64,000 nucleotides of DNA from Diaporthe sp. PMI_573. Taxonomy: Eukaryota; Ascomycota; Sordariomycetes; Diaporthales; Diaporthaceae. Where the stretch lies: assembly GCA_021399435.1 (NCBI GenBank), contig JAJTUP010000076.1, positions 1 through 64,000 on the forward strand, in the 5' to 3' direction. Positions 21,690 through 33,970 of this stretch are shown here, piece after piece. Made by a program: the position numbers and the translations under genes. The stretch's first letter is position 1, and each line of letters begins with the position of its first letter. The notes under the pieces were generated by a model that did not search any database, was not told where the DNA came from, and saw only the letters and a program-made list of their open reading frames with translations.

Positions 21690-24600
21690 GGTTGAGTCGT
21701 CTTGAGACTCTTGCTGTTGTAGGCCTGCTTAGCCTTTGAGGGATCTGGGTGGAAGATATTGTGCGCTTTGGCAAGATGGCCTTCGATATTCCGAGTCCGT
21801 AAACCGTGGTCTTATGCTGATGTGACCCCCAACAACGCCGCCCAGCACAAAACAAAGAACAGCCCTCGGGGACTTGCAAAAGGCGCTCGATGACGTGCTG
21901 GCTATATATCTTTCATGTGATCTGAATCCAATCGTCAATGGGCCATCGTACTTCTCTTGTTGCAGCTCTTGTTGTACTACCTCTCGCCACCTTCTTTGCC
22001 GCACTTCTCCCAGGGCTTTGCCCGCTGTCTTTCGATATCCATCTTCAAATCGTTGAAACTCATGCTGCCAGTTCGCGGGAAGCTAGTCTTCACAGCCTCT
22101 ATGTACTTCACTTTTGTGATCTTTCATGGAAGAAACTTGATCTATAAACTTCCAAGGCCAATTTCTGGATCAGAAATGGTCTTTTTATTCTCCAGACTCA
22201 CCCTGCCACAACCCTTGTGGCCACAGCTGCTGCGGCGAGGTACAACCCTTCTCAAATGGAATCTCCGGCGTGATTCTAACTTTCTTCTTTCTTCAAGATA
22301 CTATACATACATTTTCGAGCATATGTACACTCCACAGCTTATCTTTCCGACTTTAAAGAGGACTTAAGGTTACATCAATATAATTAAGACGGCCCCAGTC
22401 CTTTAGAAATGTCTAAGGCAGAAGTCGGCTTACAAGCAAAAGTACCGATGACCAACTTTTACGGGAACTCTAAGTTTCGAGCAAGTCCTGTACTGTAGAA
22501 ATGTCGTGGGAGGTGCTTAGTTGACTAATCAGTCAACTGCACAGGCAACTTCTCGAGCGATGGCCAAGTCAATCTAATTTAAGCCACGACGAAGCGCAGT
22601 AGTTCGTGGTTTCGTCGGCTCTTGACCAGTAGATCGCGCGATCTCTTAGTCGGGAACGACCAGCGTGTGTGGGGCTTCTTTTGTGATCTAATAGCAGAGC
22701 CGCGACTTCTTTCTGCCGCGGCTTCTTTCTGCTACACCAGTATTTTTAATTAGTGTCCTAAATAAAACGATGTTCGAATGGGTGTGAGACGGGCGGGGAA
22801 GTTTCTGGTCGGACCCACTAAGAGTGGTGGGACCCACCTCTCTGGGTGGGTCCATATTACATAATATTTATATATACGTCATACAACTCAGGGCGTCGAG
22901 CTCTTCCAATTCCTCCTCAGCGGACAACCCGCAAATTGGCCCTCATGGGTCGTTCAGAGAGCTGTGGCTGCAGAGACCACGGTACGTGAAGGTGTCCCGA
23001 TCCCAGGGGCAACAAGACACTATCTGGTAGTCACCGGTCTTCGGGAACATGGCCCAGAACATGAACGAGAAGGAAGTCAGTCAGGGTGATTCGTATTCTA
23101 ATTGATAGAGATGTCACATTTTCCCTCGTCGCATTTGCTCACCATTGCTCGCAGCGCGCACCCGGACATGGCCGCAAGACCATTCTTCAGCGCAGCGCGA
23201 TCGAGCGTGCAAAAGCTCGAAACAGTGTGACGAGAATTGTGACACGGTCAGTGTACAAGATTACTCCGGGATCCGGGTGGGATGCCGAGGTTTGTTCGCG
23301 ATTCTGGTTCGTGTGTGGTTTCGTAGCGGGCTTCAATCACATCTATCGGAAGGACTTTCCGAATCTGATCTCAAAATAGATAAATGAAATGGCTTGGAGG
23401 GCGTTACTCTCTGCTTCGATCCCAGTGGACCTCCACGAGGATAAATCGATCAAAGAGAGCGGCCCATGTGTACATTGATGCAGAAGGGATAGAAACTCAC
23501 AGCCTAGGTCGCTAAAAGAAGCACTCACACATTACCCCCGCTCGTGCAGAACGCTCCTTCAGGCACCACAAGCGCAGTTCAATGTTGGAAGTAGGCGTGA
23601 TATACACCGGACATTTCCTGTACCGCAACGTAGCTCTCACCTGCCAAGCAGACACCCCAAAAAAGAAATACAATCTCACTGCAATTATCTACCCAGGTAC
23701 AAAATACGTTGTCCGTTGTCCTCATAGGACACTTATTGTCGTTCCGGCTTAGTAGAAGGAACTCAAAGAATACAAACGGTCTTTAAACACAACCCCATCT
23801 TGGTATGCCTTCCATAAGTTACGTCACACAAGAGAGGACGGTAACACAGGATAAGGAAAGGCAAGCTCACTGGAGCAAATATGCAAAATATCATTGCAGG
23901 TCATGCAGATCATGACCCCACAGAATAAGCATCCAACCACTAAGAGACAGTAAGGCAAATATCCCGGCATGCACCAGCACAGACGCAGAGACGGAATCGA
24001 AACCATATCATTCATTCTGCTGATTTGAGCTGCGCGGCTGCGTGTCTTCCAAGGTAGATCGACGAGATTCGGTGTGTGCCGCCTGCACTTAAGGAGACGA
24101 GCTAAGCTTCTTCGTTATTCACCTCTTAGACTGTACATGATAAGCAGTGCGTCCCGCAACATCTGCAAGAAAGATTCCGTCTCTCCTCGTAAACCCCTTC
24201 GCTTGAACAGGAAATGGAACAAGGACCTAGGAAATCCCCAGGCATAATTGTAAAGGGAAAAAAAATGAACAGGCTCCTTGAGCAGCAAGCCCGAGAACAA
24301 AGCCAAGACAGCCCAGTGACGGCCACATAAAGCAGGGCAACACCTGTTCGGGGACGCACGAGATACGCGCGGTGCTGGTGACAGCGTCCTAGGCGCATGC
24401 TGCTCAACGTCACATGGCCCCGCCACTCGACAGAGTCCAGGCGCCCACACGTGGGACAAAAAGCCACACCGAAGATTCCCCTGGTAGCTGACTTATGTCG
24501 TGATAACGCCACGGCTTGACATGGCATCCACTCCAAATCTCCAAGCCGAATGCGCCACATATACAATTGAGTCTGGCAACACGGAGTAAGTCTGGTCAGA

Positions 24601-25841
24601 CGCAACGTTGTGTCGTGCTGCGTCCAGATATCCGCTCCCAGGTATTGAGACGGTCAATGGCTGATGTGCGTAAAGCTTTGCACAGGGTCGAGATCGGCCG
24701 GCTGCTCGCGTTGACGGGCGCTTGGGGCTATCGGCCGACTGCTGCAGTTGCAAAACATGACGCTTCCTGAGCCGAGTTTCCAAACGAGTTGGCAAGATGC
24801 CGGCCAATGTACCCCGCTACCTTGGAGGGAGCGACTCTAGCTCCATTGCTGGGCTGCTCGGCTACTCGGCCGTGGCCGGCGGGGCTTTCCTCTGCTTTTT
24901 CTTGTTGCGCAGTTCACTTCAACAGACAAGAAATCGCTGTCCAGGGGCCGCATCGACGATCAACTCAGAGAACCAGAACGAGTTGCTGTTTGCAAATGCT
25001 GCAAGCAAATGCTGCAATTCTGCAGTCTCGATTTGTTGAGGAGGCGTTTCCCATTTCCTGCGTCGACCCCCGCCGCAAGATCCCATGGGGGGGTTGATGG
25101 AGGGTACAGGGGCTTTAAAACCGTGCTTCCGTCAAGGTTGAGATAATTCTCGGGGCACTTGGTTCTTTTTGTACGTATTCTTGATTCAACAACTGTGCTG
25201 ATTTGCGTCGGTCCCTGTGTTGCCAAGTTGTTGGCGGCGTATACTGCACAAGCGGCTCTTTGAGCAGGGATGCAGCGGGCCAGGGTGACGCACGAATGGG
25301 GAAATTTATCGCTCAAACCTGGTTTCTCCTCATCGGATCGCTGCTTCAAGGATCTGCTCACACGAAAGCAAGTGGTATCCAAGGCGGGCTCATAATAGAT
25401 AGTGGTGGTGCGGGTTGGGGCCCCGGAGGACTAGAACAACTGGGCAGGGGCTTTGATGTTGCATCGGATTACATACCCAACAGCACCTCTCCTTTGCCCG
25501 TGGTTTGGTTGTTGTTGCCGTCTCTCGCAGTCTCCAGTGTTCCGGCGTCCACGAATAGAGTGGCCCATAGGGACGTTCCCTTCTGCCGCTCTAGCGGACC
25601 AGCCTATATCAAGTCGAATGCCCAGGGTATAAATCGTCCCTCCCCACGACCTGCAGCCCACCCCGTTGATTCAGCCGTGCTCCGGGCTGCTGCTTTTCGT
25701 TGAAAAGCAAAAACACGTATCGATAATCGTTGACACTCGCTCGCTCTGACGGCTTTTGTGATTCTTGCGATTCTTGCGATTCTTTGTCCCTCGACGAGGA
25801 CAGAAGCGCCGTATACTGGAGCCTTTTGTTCGCGGGCAAAC
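21690..25841. other. Long region without supported genes
   Basis: About 4 kb contain no recognisable protein or RNA gene. At 22771 the sequence TGTTCGAATGGGTGTGAGAC, a hairpin of GGACCCAC/GTGGGTCC, a TATA-like ATATTTATATATAC and a later ATGGCCCAG are reminiscent of a Ty1/copia LTR plus leader. No second LTR or target duplication was found, so this is tentative. Short frames at 24115-25700 show no family resemblance. Confidence 0.4.
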
Positions 25842-26785
25842 ATGGATTACTCTCAGACATACTATTTCCCGGGCACCCAAGGGCCGCATCACCCAGTTCC
25901 CGTCAGCATTCCTCTTCTAACAACCTCACATTCCAACTCCGCTGGCTCCAAGGACTTAAGCACCATATCGCCATCAGTTAGTCTTCAACAGCTATCATTA
26001 GTCGTCTCCTTTTGTACTTATACATAATTCCAACCTTTGAGCCTGCTAATACTCCTCGTGTTTTGCTCGTTCCATCGGCATGCTAGACCACTTGTTCCTG
26101 GAGTACTGGCTGACATTACTGACATATCTCTGACTTAGGATGCCTTCTACCACCACACGGAGCAATTCCAGAATTTCGATTCGTGCGCAGACCAGTGCGA
26201 TCCGACGCCTGATTGTTCCGGGCCTCCCATTGCGACGAGTCGGTATCGTGTTGGTCATAATGGTCAATGGAATATACATCGGAGCAGAGATTTCGCTGCC
26301 GCCGCCGTGCACCAGCCGTTACAGGCGGATGGATTACGTCTCAGCATCAAGCCGGAACCAACTGGGGACCCTGATGCTAACCTTAAAGTGTCAAACTCAG
26401 CACATAAAGACGACCTCGCACTTGCCCAGTCAAGGCGCAGGGCTCAGAACCGTGCTGCGTAAGTGCTGCTGCTCCCGAACTGCCCCGCAGGAGCCGATAC
26501 GTCCTCTTCTTCTTATGAAAAGGGAACAGATGACAGTTTTCCCCATAGCACTGTGTCTCGGTTCTCTGCACATGTATATGCTGACTTTTTGTCCACTGTT
26601 GCAGTCAGCGAGCCTTCAGGAAGCGGAAAGCGCAGCATGTCAAAGACTTCGAGGCAAAGCTCGCCTCCCTAGCAGCCGCACAGCGCGAGATTGCGTCTGA
26701 GAACGAGAGGCTGAAGCGCGATCTCCAGGAGATGCACCTCGAGAACGCGATGCTCAAGGCGACCACCTCGATCCAGAGTGCGTAA
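25842..26785 (+). CDS. AP-1/Pap1-like bZIP factor, C-terminus truncated by a transposon
   Basis: There are three exons, 25842-25976, 26139-26458 and 26605-26785. Introns are 162 nt (GTTAGT ... CTTAG) and 146 nt (GTAAGT ... TTGCAG), and frames close to 211 residues. The basic region spans the second junction and reads SRRRAQNRAA-QRAFRKRK, the QNRAAQRAFR signature of fungal AP-1/Yap-type bZIPs. A leucine zipper follows (residues about 165-205). Such factors are nuclear and often govern oxidative-stress or secondary-metabolism genes, but the target here is unknown. The last codons and the TAA come from the terminal repeat of a hAT element starting at 26774, so the native C-terminus is lost. The DNA-binding and dimerisation parts remain complete, so a truncated protein could still bind DNA. 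Confidence 0.75.
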
Positions 26786-27870
26786 TCAACCAATTCAACT
26801 CAACTGGTACCTCCTCGCAGTTGGATTGACATCCGGCCAAGTATGTTTCAGTTGGATTGGAGTTGGATGAGGCTGCTCTCAGTTGGATTGCAGTTGGTTG
26901 TTTCGGACCAACGGATATCTCCGATCTTCACGTCCTAACGTCGATCCCACTTATCACTACCACGAGGGTAGCACAATACCCTCCCTACTCCATGACCGCA
27001 TACTCTGCGCCATCCCAATTGTGTGTTGATCAAGACGAGTTCGTAAAGGTGAAACCATCTTTCCCGCGCTACTGAACGACCTTTCAGTTTCTGCTGACAT
27101 TGTAGGGATAGACAGCAAGTCAGAGGCCATTCGAGAGAGGTTCGGATACTCCATTTCGTGCTCCTGCCACCAAGAAAGAGGGCTGAATTGGTATTTGTCG
27201 TCGGCGGGGGTAAAAGTGTGGATATAACGTTCGTACTCATCAAGAGCTGGGCGCCGTTGCGAAGGATATTTCGCTCTGCCATCTGGATGAGCCCTTTTGC
27301 GTTTGCCGAGCGACTGTGCCAGGAACGCGTCATATCCAGAGAGCCCCGTTCGACTGCCCGCTGTCGGCAGCATCGCTAAGCCAGGAACCTCGCGATTAGC
27401 GTACTCCTCCTTCCACATCTTCTGGAGTCTCGTCGAGTAATCTTCTTCCCACTGCGTCGCATCCGCATGTCCTTCCCAGTGGTATTGAAGCGCCGGCCAC
27501 CCAAAGCAAGGGTGAAGGACTACAGCACCGATATATGCAACAGGCCAGAGCTTATCGTAATACTCGTTAAGCTTCATCCACGCAAGGTTGATGTGGGTAG
27601 CAACCATATCAGCGCTGTCCTCTCCCAAGCCATCAAGGAGGTCATGATTCTGCTTGAGCTCCTCTAAATGCGTCAAGAGATACTCAAAGGAGGGAAAATA
27701 TTCCCAAAAGGAGCCGGTGTTAACATGATCATCCTCGCTAGCGGAAACGACCGTGGTGCCCCACGTGCGAACGGGCATGGACGTGTCTCAACACATACCT
27801 AACCTCATCCACCGCCTTGAGGGCCAACTGTAGGAAGGACATACTGTGGCTGCCGGTGAGAAAGCTCTTG
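26774..27870 (-). mobile_element. hAT element, 3' half (copy A)
   Basis: The terminus CAGAGTGCGTAATCAACC at 26774 is the same as the right terminus (inverted) of the complete hAT copy at 33971-35694. Coding on the minus strand gives the C-terminal half of a hAT transposase, including the dimerisation region (MSAETERSFSSAGKMVSPLRTRL). A probable 61-nt intron lies at 27738-27798 (GTATGT ... GCTAG). Homology fades beyond about 27870 and no opposite terminus is seen, so the 5' half is missing. The 8 bases flanking the terminus are CCTCGATC; a matching downstream copy was not found. Confidence 0.75.
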
Positions 27871-28020
27871 GGAGATGTCACTGAACACCGAAAGCGAGAG
27901 AACGAGCGGATCCAGGGAGACAAAGGCATCGCTCGACAGCTACAATATCTGCAAAAGCCGGATTTTTTACGAGATCTGGACGCATTCTGTCCACGTGACT
28001 GGCAGAATGCGACGCTCGAC

Positions 28021-28293
28021 ATGGCCGAGGTGGAGAGGCAACTGGCTCTGGAGACACAAGTGTCCGAGGGAGGCGCCGATGTTACGTGGGTATCACGTGG
28101 TAGCGATGACGGCCTCGGGCTTCCAGTAAGGAACCCCGGCTCCCTTACGACTGACAACATGTCGAGCGGCGGGCTGAGCTCTGAAACCCCGGCGTTCGAG
28201 GCAGGCCTGGGCTGGGAGGAACTCGCCGTGGGTGACACATTTCCGGACTCAGCTGAGGCATGGCAGGCCTGGAATCAGATGATGGCGATGTAA
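28021..28293 (+). CDS. Unidentified open frame (possible C-terminal exon)
   Basis: The frame is open from about 27817 but its first ATG is at 28021, giving 90 residues. It is acidic, Ser/Gly-rich, and ends AWQAWNQMMAM. The composition would suit an activation domain or disordered tail. Because it lies just beyond the broken hAT, it may be a displaced piece of a gene. No family was recognised. Confidence 0.3.
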   Translation: MAEVERQLALETQVSEGGADVTWVSRGSDDGLGLPVRNPGSLTTDNMSSGGLSSETPAFEAGLGWEELAVGDTFPDSAEAWQAWNQMMAM

Positions 28294-29529
28294 CTCAGGC
28301 CCGAGAGCCAACAGAACGAGACGATGTTGCCGGCAATAGGCGGAGATCTGACGCGGGTACCATCATGAACGCCCCAAACCCATCCATTTGGCCGACCTCC
28401 ATTCGCAGTAATTAGTTAATAATAGTACTTTATTTATAAGCTCTATAAATACTTAGAGGTTTATCTATCCTCCTAAAGCTCTTCTTAAGAGTATTATAGT
28501 GTCTCGCTATAGCAAGAGATTTACGGGTAAAGATATATAGTTATATATATATTCTTTAACGTGGTTCATCAGTCAGTGGCGCACTTTTGCTAACTTTACC
28601 AACTTTAGCCAAACCCAGCACCCGCCCAGGGCAAAATTATTAATAAAAGTTGGCACCAATTGGTGCCAACTAGTCTAAATTACTTATTTCTAATTGATTT
28701 AGTCAATTTGAAGTTGTGGGTGGGGCTGCAGTGCCAGTCTGAAGTGGCCGACTTTTGGTGGGAAAATCGGCTTCCCCACCAAAATGGAGCATTTCAGCCA
28801 TGCAGAATCAACCTCAATCTACACCAGCCAGACCAACTATTCGGGCGGACCGCCGCGGACCGCTTATAAATGTACTATTATACGTCATCTTCCCGAGCTT
28901 CGAGACGTTCCACCAGAACATGATATACTTCTCTGTCGGGGCCAAGATCTTGCGGACAGCCGAATTTAGTCCACGTGCACATAACGGTATCGACAACCGT
29001 CAAAAGCCATCCCTGGCGGTCTTGCGATGTATTTCGTACAATTACGACGCAAGAGAAATTGGACACTATTGGATTGCAGGGGACAGAGATTCCCCGTTGA
29101 GATATATAAGGGATCAGAATAGGTGGTGCGTTTCGTCGCACGGAAAACAATCAATCAAAAGCAGTCTGGGCCACGCCTTGGCTCGCTGAGAGTACAATTT
29201 TTGTGACTGTGGTTACCTGTTACGAAGGGTTTAGTAGAGCTATGCCTGCCAAGACTACTTAACGAAGACCTTTTCCCACCTGTTCCATCTCAAAGAATTC
29301 CCAGAATTCTCAAAACCACAGGACCTTACCAATAACAACGCAGGTCAAAGCACAATTTAACAGACCAAACCAACATATCTCCATAGATTGGAAGCCAATA
29401 TTAGCACGCGAGCATCCAGGTGGCCGTGGCCAGCAGGTTTGAGCATTCTTGGTCCCCTACTCCACAGTCTTACAGGGCTACCATCACTTGATCATCGCAC
29501 ACGATCTTCGAGAAGGATACGAATACACC
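28294..29529. other. AT-rich stretch and pogo-type terminal repeat, no gene
   Basis: Bases 28400-28560 are strongly AT-rich. CAGTGCCAGTCTGAA at 28729 matches the pogo-type end at 20598, and the next 50 bp contain the self-complementary TTTTGGTGGG/CCCCACCAAAA. CAGTGGCGCAC near 28575 may be another such end. No coding region is supported. Confidence 0.45.
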
Positions 29530-29769
29530 ATGACTTCTTCGAGGGGCGCAGGCTCTCCGGCCGGTCGTCCGATATGTCACTCGTGTAACCAAGACCTCGA
29601 ATTTCCGTGTGGAATTTGGGAGCGGCTCAATTGTTGGAATTGCGCTGGTAGAATTGTCGAGTGTATTCTTTGCAGGGGCCGAGGCCTGCACCTAGCGCAA
29701 CTCGAGCACGGGAACCAAGTCGGCTGCAACGGCTGCGTGGGCACTGGCAATATGATGACATGTGACTGA
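29530..29769 (+). CDS. Small cysteine-rich protein with DnaJ-like CxxC motifs
   Basis: The frame of 79 residues from the ATG at 29530 holds CHSC, CWNC, CILCRGRG and CNGCVGTG. The last two resemble the CxxCxGxG repeats of DnaJ-type zinc domains. It ends at a TGA in ...TCD-stop, yet the same frame continues with CNGW for about 27 codons, which would complete a further CxxC pair. The stop may therefore be premature, or a small intron is missed. No J domain is nearby. Function is unknown; zinc binding is inferred from the cysteine spacing. Confidence 0.45.
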   Translation: MTSSRGAGSPAGRPICHSCNQDLEFPCGIWERLNCWNCAGRIVECILCRGRGLHLAQLEHGNQVGCNGCVGTGNMMTCD

Positions 29770-30105
29770 TGCAATGGCTGGGCGACGTACGTGACGGTCG
29801 GTGAACGGTCCAATGTGTCACATGTCAAGATCAGGTGTACAGTATGACGGGTATTCACGCACTAAGAAAACGAATAGTCCTTATAAAGATAGGAGAAAGA
29901 GGCCACCAAAAATACTCCCAAACATTCGATTCATATGAGAAAGTACCAACACCATCAAAGGGTTAGCTTCACATAAGTGCGGGCTATCTGCATTGCCAAA
30001 GAACGCTAGAAGCTGTTCCGCGACAGTGAGGAAGCGAGACACGACAGAAAAAGTTAGAAGGGCGCTAAGGATAAAGTGCCCTCGTCTGTACCTTCATGTA
30101 TCGAC
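29770..30105. other. Nothing recognised
   Basis: The readthrough tail of the cysteine-rich frame ends near 29850; beyond it nothing is recognised. Confidence 0.3.
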
Positions 30106-30366
30106 TTAAAAGTCCTTGAAGTACATGTCATACCTTGCCCTCATCTCATCACTGTATTCATCACAACCTGTATCCTCTTCGGGGTATATGTCGAAGCACT
30201 GGGTATCTCCTGCGAATCTGACCAATGGCATAATAGGCCCTTTGAATCGTCGATTGTATATGTCTTCCCATTTCATGAGACCTTTTGCTTCATTCGATAC
30301 GTATCGGCCTGCCGGGAAGGTTATCGGGTTGTTGACAATTCTGTATTGTAGTGTTAATCTTTTCAC
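30106..30366 (-). CDS. Hypothetical small protein
   Basis: An 86-residue frame, acidic toward the end (YPEEDTGCDEYSDEMRARY), with no recognised family. It may be the terminal exon of a longer gene. Support is only an open frame with plausible composition. Confidence 0.25.
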   Translation of the reverse strand: MKRLTLQYRIVNNPITFPAGRYVSNEAKGLMKWEDIYNRRFKGPIMPLVRFAGDTQCFDIYPEEDTGCDEYSDEMRARYDMYFKDF

Positions 30367-30792
30367 CAGCTATGAAGGAGGCTTTGGCTCCGGGAAAAGA
30401 TTTTGTCCTGGTCCCTCATACCTCAGACTCTGGCGTATACAATATTGATACCGGGTTTTATTTTAGGGGCTCTGGGCGGAAGAAACGGAGTCTGGGGCCA
30501 AACTCCCGTTTGGCATCGGTACCGTAGTGAAAGCACCGGATAGAACCGTTAATTGGGTCATTGTGTACTGGTACATGGAGCCAGAATAGGCTCGTAGGGT
30601 TGTCGGTCGTTGTGTGAACTGGGAGTAAGGCATGGTTGAGACGACGACAGAATCAATAACATGGCCTGGTTAATGGGGAGCCAGCCAGGTCTTATATTTA
30701 ACGAAAACCCACCCCATGACCTTGGACCATGGTGCGAGTAGGTACGTCATTGCTCTTGCGTTGGTTGAGGGGCGAGTGGGGAAGCCACTAAG

Positions 30793-30994
30793 TGTGACGG
30801 CAGCCACGGTAGGCAAGCCCTCTGGCCGTCACAAGGACCCTAACCCTTAGCCCCACAGTCGCGTCAAGACTTCGCGAGCCAGGGACCGCCAGAGCTTCGC
30901 TCTCCCCTTTTCTTTTCCTCTCCTCAGCTTAGAATATTCGTTGATAGCGCCAATAGACCCAGCTCCCATGCTGCGTCTCGTGCTGGCCGTGACA
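30793..30994 (+). repeat. Solo LTR (gypsy family) with 5-bp target duplication
   Basis: The 202-bp sequence begins TGTGACGG and ends CCGTGACA. It is flanked by the perfect direct repeat CTAAG (30788-30792 and 30995-30999). It shares LTR motifs with 1032-1242 and 47677-47882. No internal retrotransposon sequence is present, so it arose by LTR-LTR recombination. Confidence 0.9.
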
Positions 30995-30999
30995 CTAAG

Positions 31000-31457
31000 T
31001 GGGGCTCCCAACCGCTCTGGGTTGATTTGCAAGTATCCCGACCGAGCCGTCGTATCCATACGGCGGTACCCACTGGTGGTAGCCGGGGTATGAGCTCTTT
31101 GAGAGGCCGCGCCTGAGACGCGGCCACGGACATCGGACAGCCGAACGAAGCGAATGAGGTGCCCGGCGGTTGGTTCATCCCCGAGGCACGAGGCTCAACA
31201 TATGAACGCACTTTGCATAGATATGCGTCAGGTCTTCATGCTATAGTCTATAAAGTCTCGAAGCCGAAGCTGATCTAAGGCACCTTGGAATAACCTCCGA
31301 ACCAGACTTGTGGGGAACATCTGGAGGCCCGACGAACCAACACAGAGCCCTGTACTTTGGGATAAATTGCCATTGCGCTTTTTTCTCGTCTTCATAACTC
31401 TTCTTCTGGTTGACTCCGTTACAGCCCTTAGAGACGATATCTCCAACTTCTTTCTCC
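31000..31457. other. Upstream region of the P450 gene
   Basis: No other gene is supported; the promoter presumably lies here. Confidence 0.35.
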
Positions 31458-33109
31458 ATGGCATTGACCTCACTCTTCATCAACGAGCAGGTGTCTCTCG
31501 GCTCCTACGCCATATTCGCCGCCTTCTTATGGCTTCTTTACCAACTCGCATACGGCATATACCAAGCCTACCTCCACCCTCTCAGCAGGATCCCCGGCCC
31601 CAAGCTGTGGATAGTCTTTCCTTTCATCCGTCGGATAAAGAGCATCCAGGGCACGTTGGACCGGGACGTCCGCCGCTTTCACCTCAAGTACGGCGAGGCC
31701 GTGCGCTACGACCGAAATACGGTAACTTTTAGCAATGCCGAGGCGTGGAAGACGATATACGGGTACGGAAAGAACCAGTTCGAGAAATTCGTCGCGACCG
31801 AGCAGATCGACCGCGACTCGAACATCCTTACCGCAAATAATGAGAACCATGGGCGCCTCCGCCGTGGCATCTCCCATGCCTTCTCCCCGAGGGCGCTCGC
31901 GGAACAGGAGCCCATCGTCCTCGAGAACGTCGAGAAGCTGGTGCGGCGGCTGCGCGACGTAGCCGAATCCCGGATGCGGACAGAGATTGGGCGGTGGTTC
32001 CACATTGTGGCCTTCGATATTGTCGGCGACTTGACCTTCGGCGAGCCCCTAGGCGGACTCGACAACAACGAGCTGAGCCACGTTGTTACCTCCGTGCTAC
32101 TGTTTATCGAGAGGGGCAGGAGGATTTTTGAGATCCAGTCGCTACTTGGCTGGCTGGCGCTGCCACTGATGCCTATTATTGCCCGCGGCATGAAGGAGGG
32201 ATTTATGGAAACATATAACTTCTCAGCCAGGGCAGTGCAGAAGCGTATCGCCAGCGACGCCCAGAGGGACCGTAAGGACTTTATGTACGGCCTGCTGCGG
32301 GCCAAGGAAGACAAATACCTCCGCTCGGAAGCCGAAATTATCACAAACGCAAACGCAATCTTTATAGCTGGCAGCGACACTACCGCCACACTCCTAACCG
32401 CGTGTACATTCTATATGCTTTCAAACCCGCAGGTATATGAGAAGGCCAGAGACGAGGTCCGGAACGCCTTCCGCTCGCCTTCCGAGATCAACTTCAACGA
32501 AGCCACCACCCGCCTACCATATCTCCTCGCTGTCCTCACCGAAACGATGAGGCTGTATCCACCCGTGCCAAGTGCAACTCTAAGGGTTGTTCCCGAGGCC
32601 GGGGAGCCCATCTTCATAGCCGGCTACGAACTTCCTTCTGGTGTAAGCTTCTCGTTCCCCCTTTAGAGATCTCCACTGCGTACCTGGAAAGGTATTACTC
32701 TACCTGTGCAGTATCAACCTTGCTAACCGTGCCCCGCCCCACACAGACATTCGTCGGCGTCCATCATTCCTCCGCAGGCCTGTCGCCGTCCAACTTCAAC
32801 CGGCCACAGTCTTTCATCCCGGAGCGGTGGCTACCCGAGGCCACGCAGGACCCATCAAGCTCGTTCTACAATGACGCGCGCGACGCCGTCCAGACCTTCT
32901 CGTATGGTCCCCGCAATTGTGTTGGCAAGCACGTGGCATACAACGAGATGCGCACCATCATGGCCCGCCTGCTATGGGAGTTCGACATGAAGCTGGACCA
33001 ATTGTCGGCCAAGTGGACGAGACCGTACTCGGAGCACAAGTCCTGGCTCATCTGGAACAAGCCGCCGCTGTTCATTTATCTACAGAAGCGCCAGGATTTG
33101 GAGACGTAA
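31458..33109 (+). CDS. Cytochrome P450 monooxygenase
   Basis: There are two exons, 31458-32642 and 32747-33109. The 104-nt intron (GTAAGC ... GCTAAC ... ACACAG) leaves both frames in phase, giving 515 residues, a normal length for a fungal microsomal P450. An N-terminal membrane anchor (about residues 12-35) precedes the proline-rich hinge SRIPGPKLW. The I-helix reads AGSDTT, the K-helix ExxR is ETMR, PERW follows, and the haem loop is FSYGPRNCVGKH with the Cys thiolate ligand. All catalytic motifs are intact. The overall pattern is like the CYP65-type group often annotated as isotrichodermin C-15 hydroxylase-like, which is inference. No secondary-metabolite backbone gene is visible in the window, so the substrate is unknown. 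The start is the first ATG that keeps the anchor. Confidence 0.9.
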
Positions 33110-33962
33110 AAAATACCTCTGTGACGGGCTGTGTCGCCGTCCACATATATATTTTTTTACTGTTCTGGACTCTTACACTCCGATGTCCCATTTTTCACCA
33201 ATTATATGTCTCAGTACTATGTTATCGAGGCTTGGAAATGCCATTGACTTGACCGCAAAATCCAGTTACCTGTATCAGGTTGCAGCGTCATTAAAGTCCA
33301 ACCACATCAGTTGTCAATGATGAGCCAAGGGCCTCTTCATGTGCGCTTTCTCGGTCCTGCGATTCTACGGCTCGTCGATGGTGCATGGGCGCAGAGATTT
33401 AGTTGATAATTTCCGCACATGGATACACTTATACACCTTGGCGCCAACGCATATTTCGTAGTTTTAAATGCTGATATCAAGTATTACCGGGCTTTGTACG
33501 AGTCAAATCCATCCGACATCAATTGAGTTACTTGAGCGCTTGTCAAACCATGGCGACACTCATGTCAGATTCGCTGTCATATCCTATCATATCCCGGGAC
33601 AGAAGGTCGGAGAAGCCTATGGGGTCTTTATAATTTGCCGCAACGTGGCTGCATAGCTGCTCCTATCTCGAACCAGCTCCAGTGGTCTCGAGCGTCACAC
33701 ACACTATTAAAACATCACATCACCATTTCCCCAAAATGCGAAAACGTCATTGGGGAGGTCCTGTGGCTTGTCTTCCTAGCGACCCCGTACGAGGTTGTTT
33801 TATAGGTGATACCACAGAAGGTGTACCACATAGGTTATGTTACACGAGCTTAATCCCACAGGAGGATTACCCAGAAGATCCACTACATAGATGCTGTGGG
33901 CGCGTAGCAGACACCGAGTAAAGCTGGTAAGTTTATACTCCCGAGGAGGAACTAGTATCCTG
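33110..33962. other. Intergenic, nothing recognised
   Basis: Short frames only. The right end (33963-33970) is the 8-bp target duplication of the hAT copy and originally continued into the 3' flank of the amidohydrolase gene. Confidence 0.4.
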
Positions 33963-33970
33963 CCTACCCG

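Noticed and set aside
22771..23040. Possible Ty1/copia LTR and leader
   Set aside because: Only the TGTTCGAATG start and general layout are suggestive; no second LTR, no target duplication and no gag or pol sequence were found.
24115..25703. Several 80-166-residue frames on both strands
   Set aside because: Overlapping frames of similar length on both strands, no motif, no splice-consistent extension.
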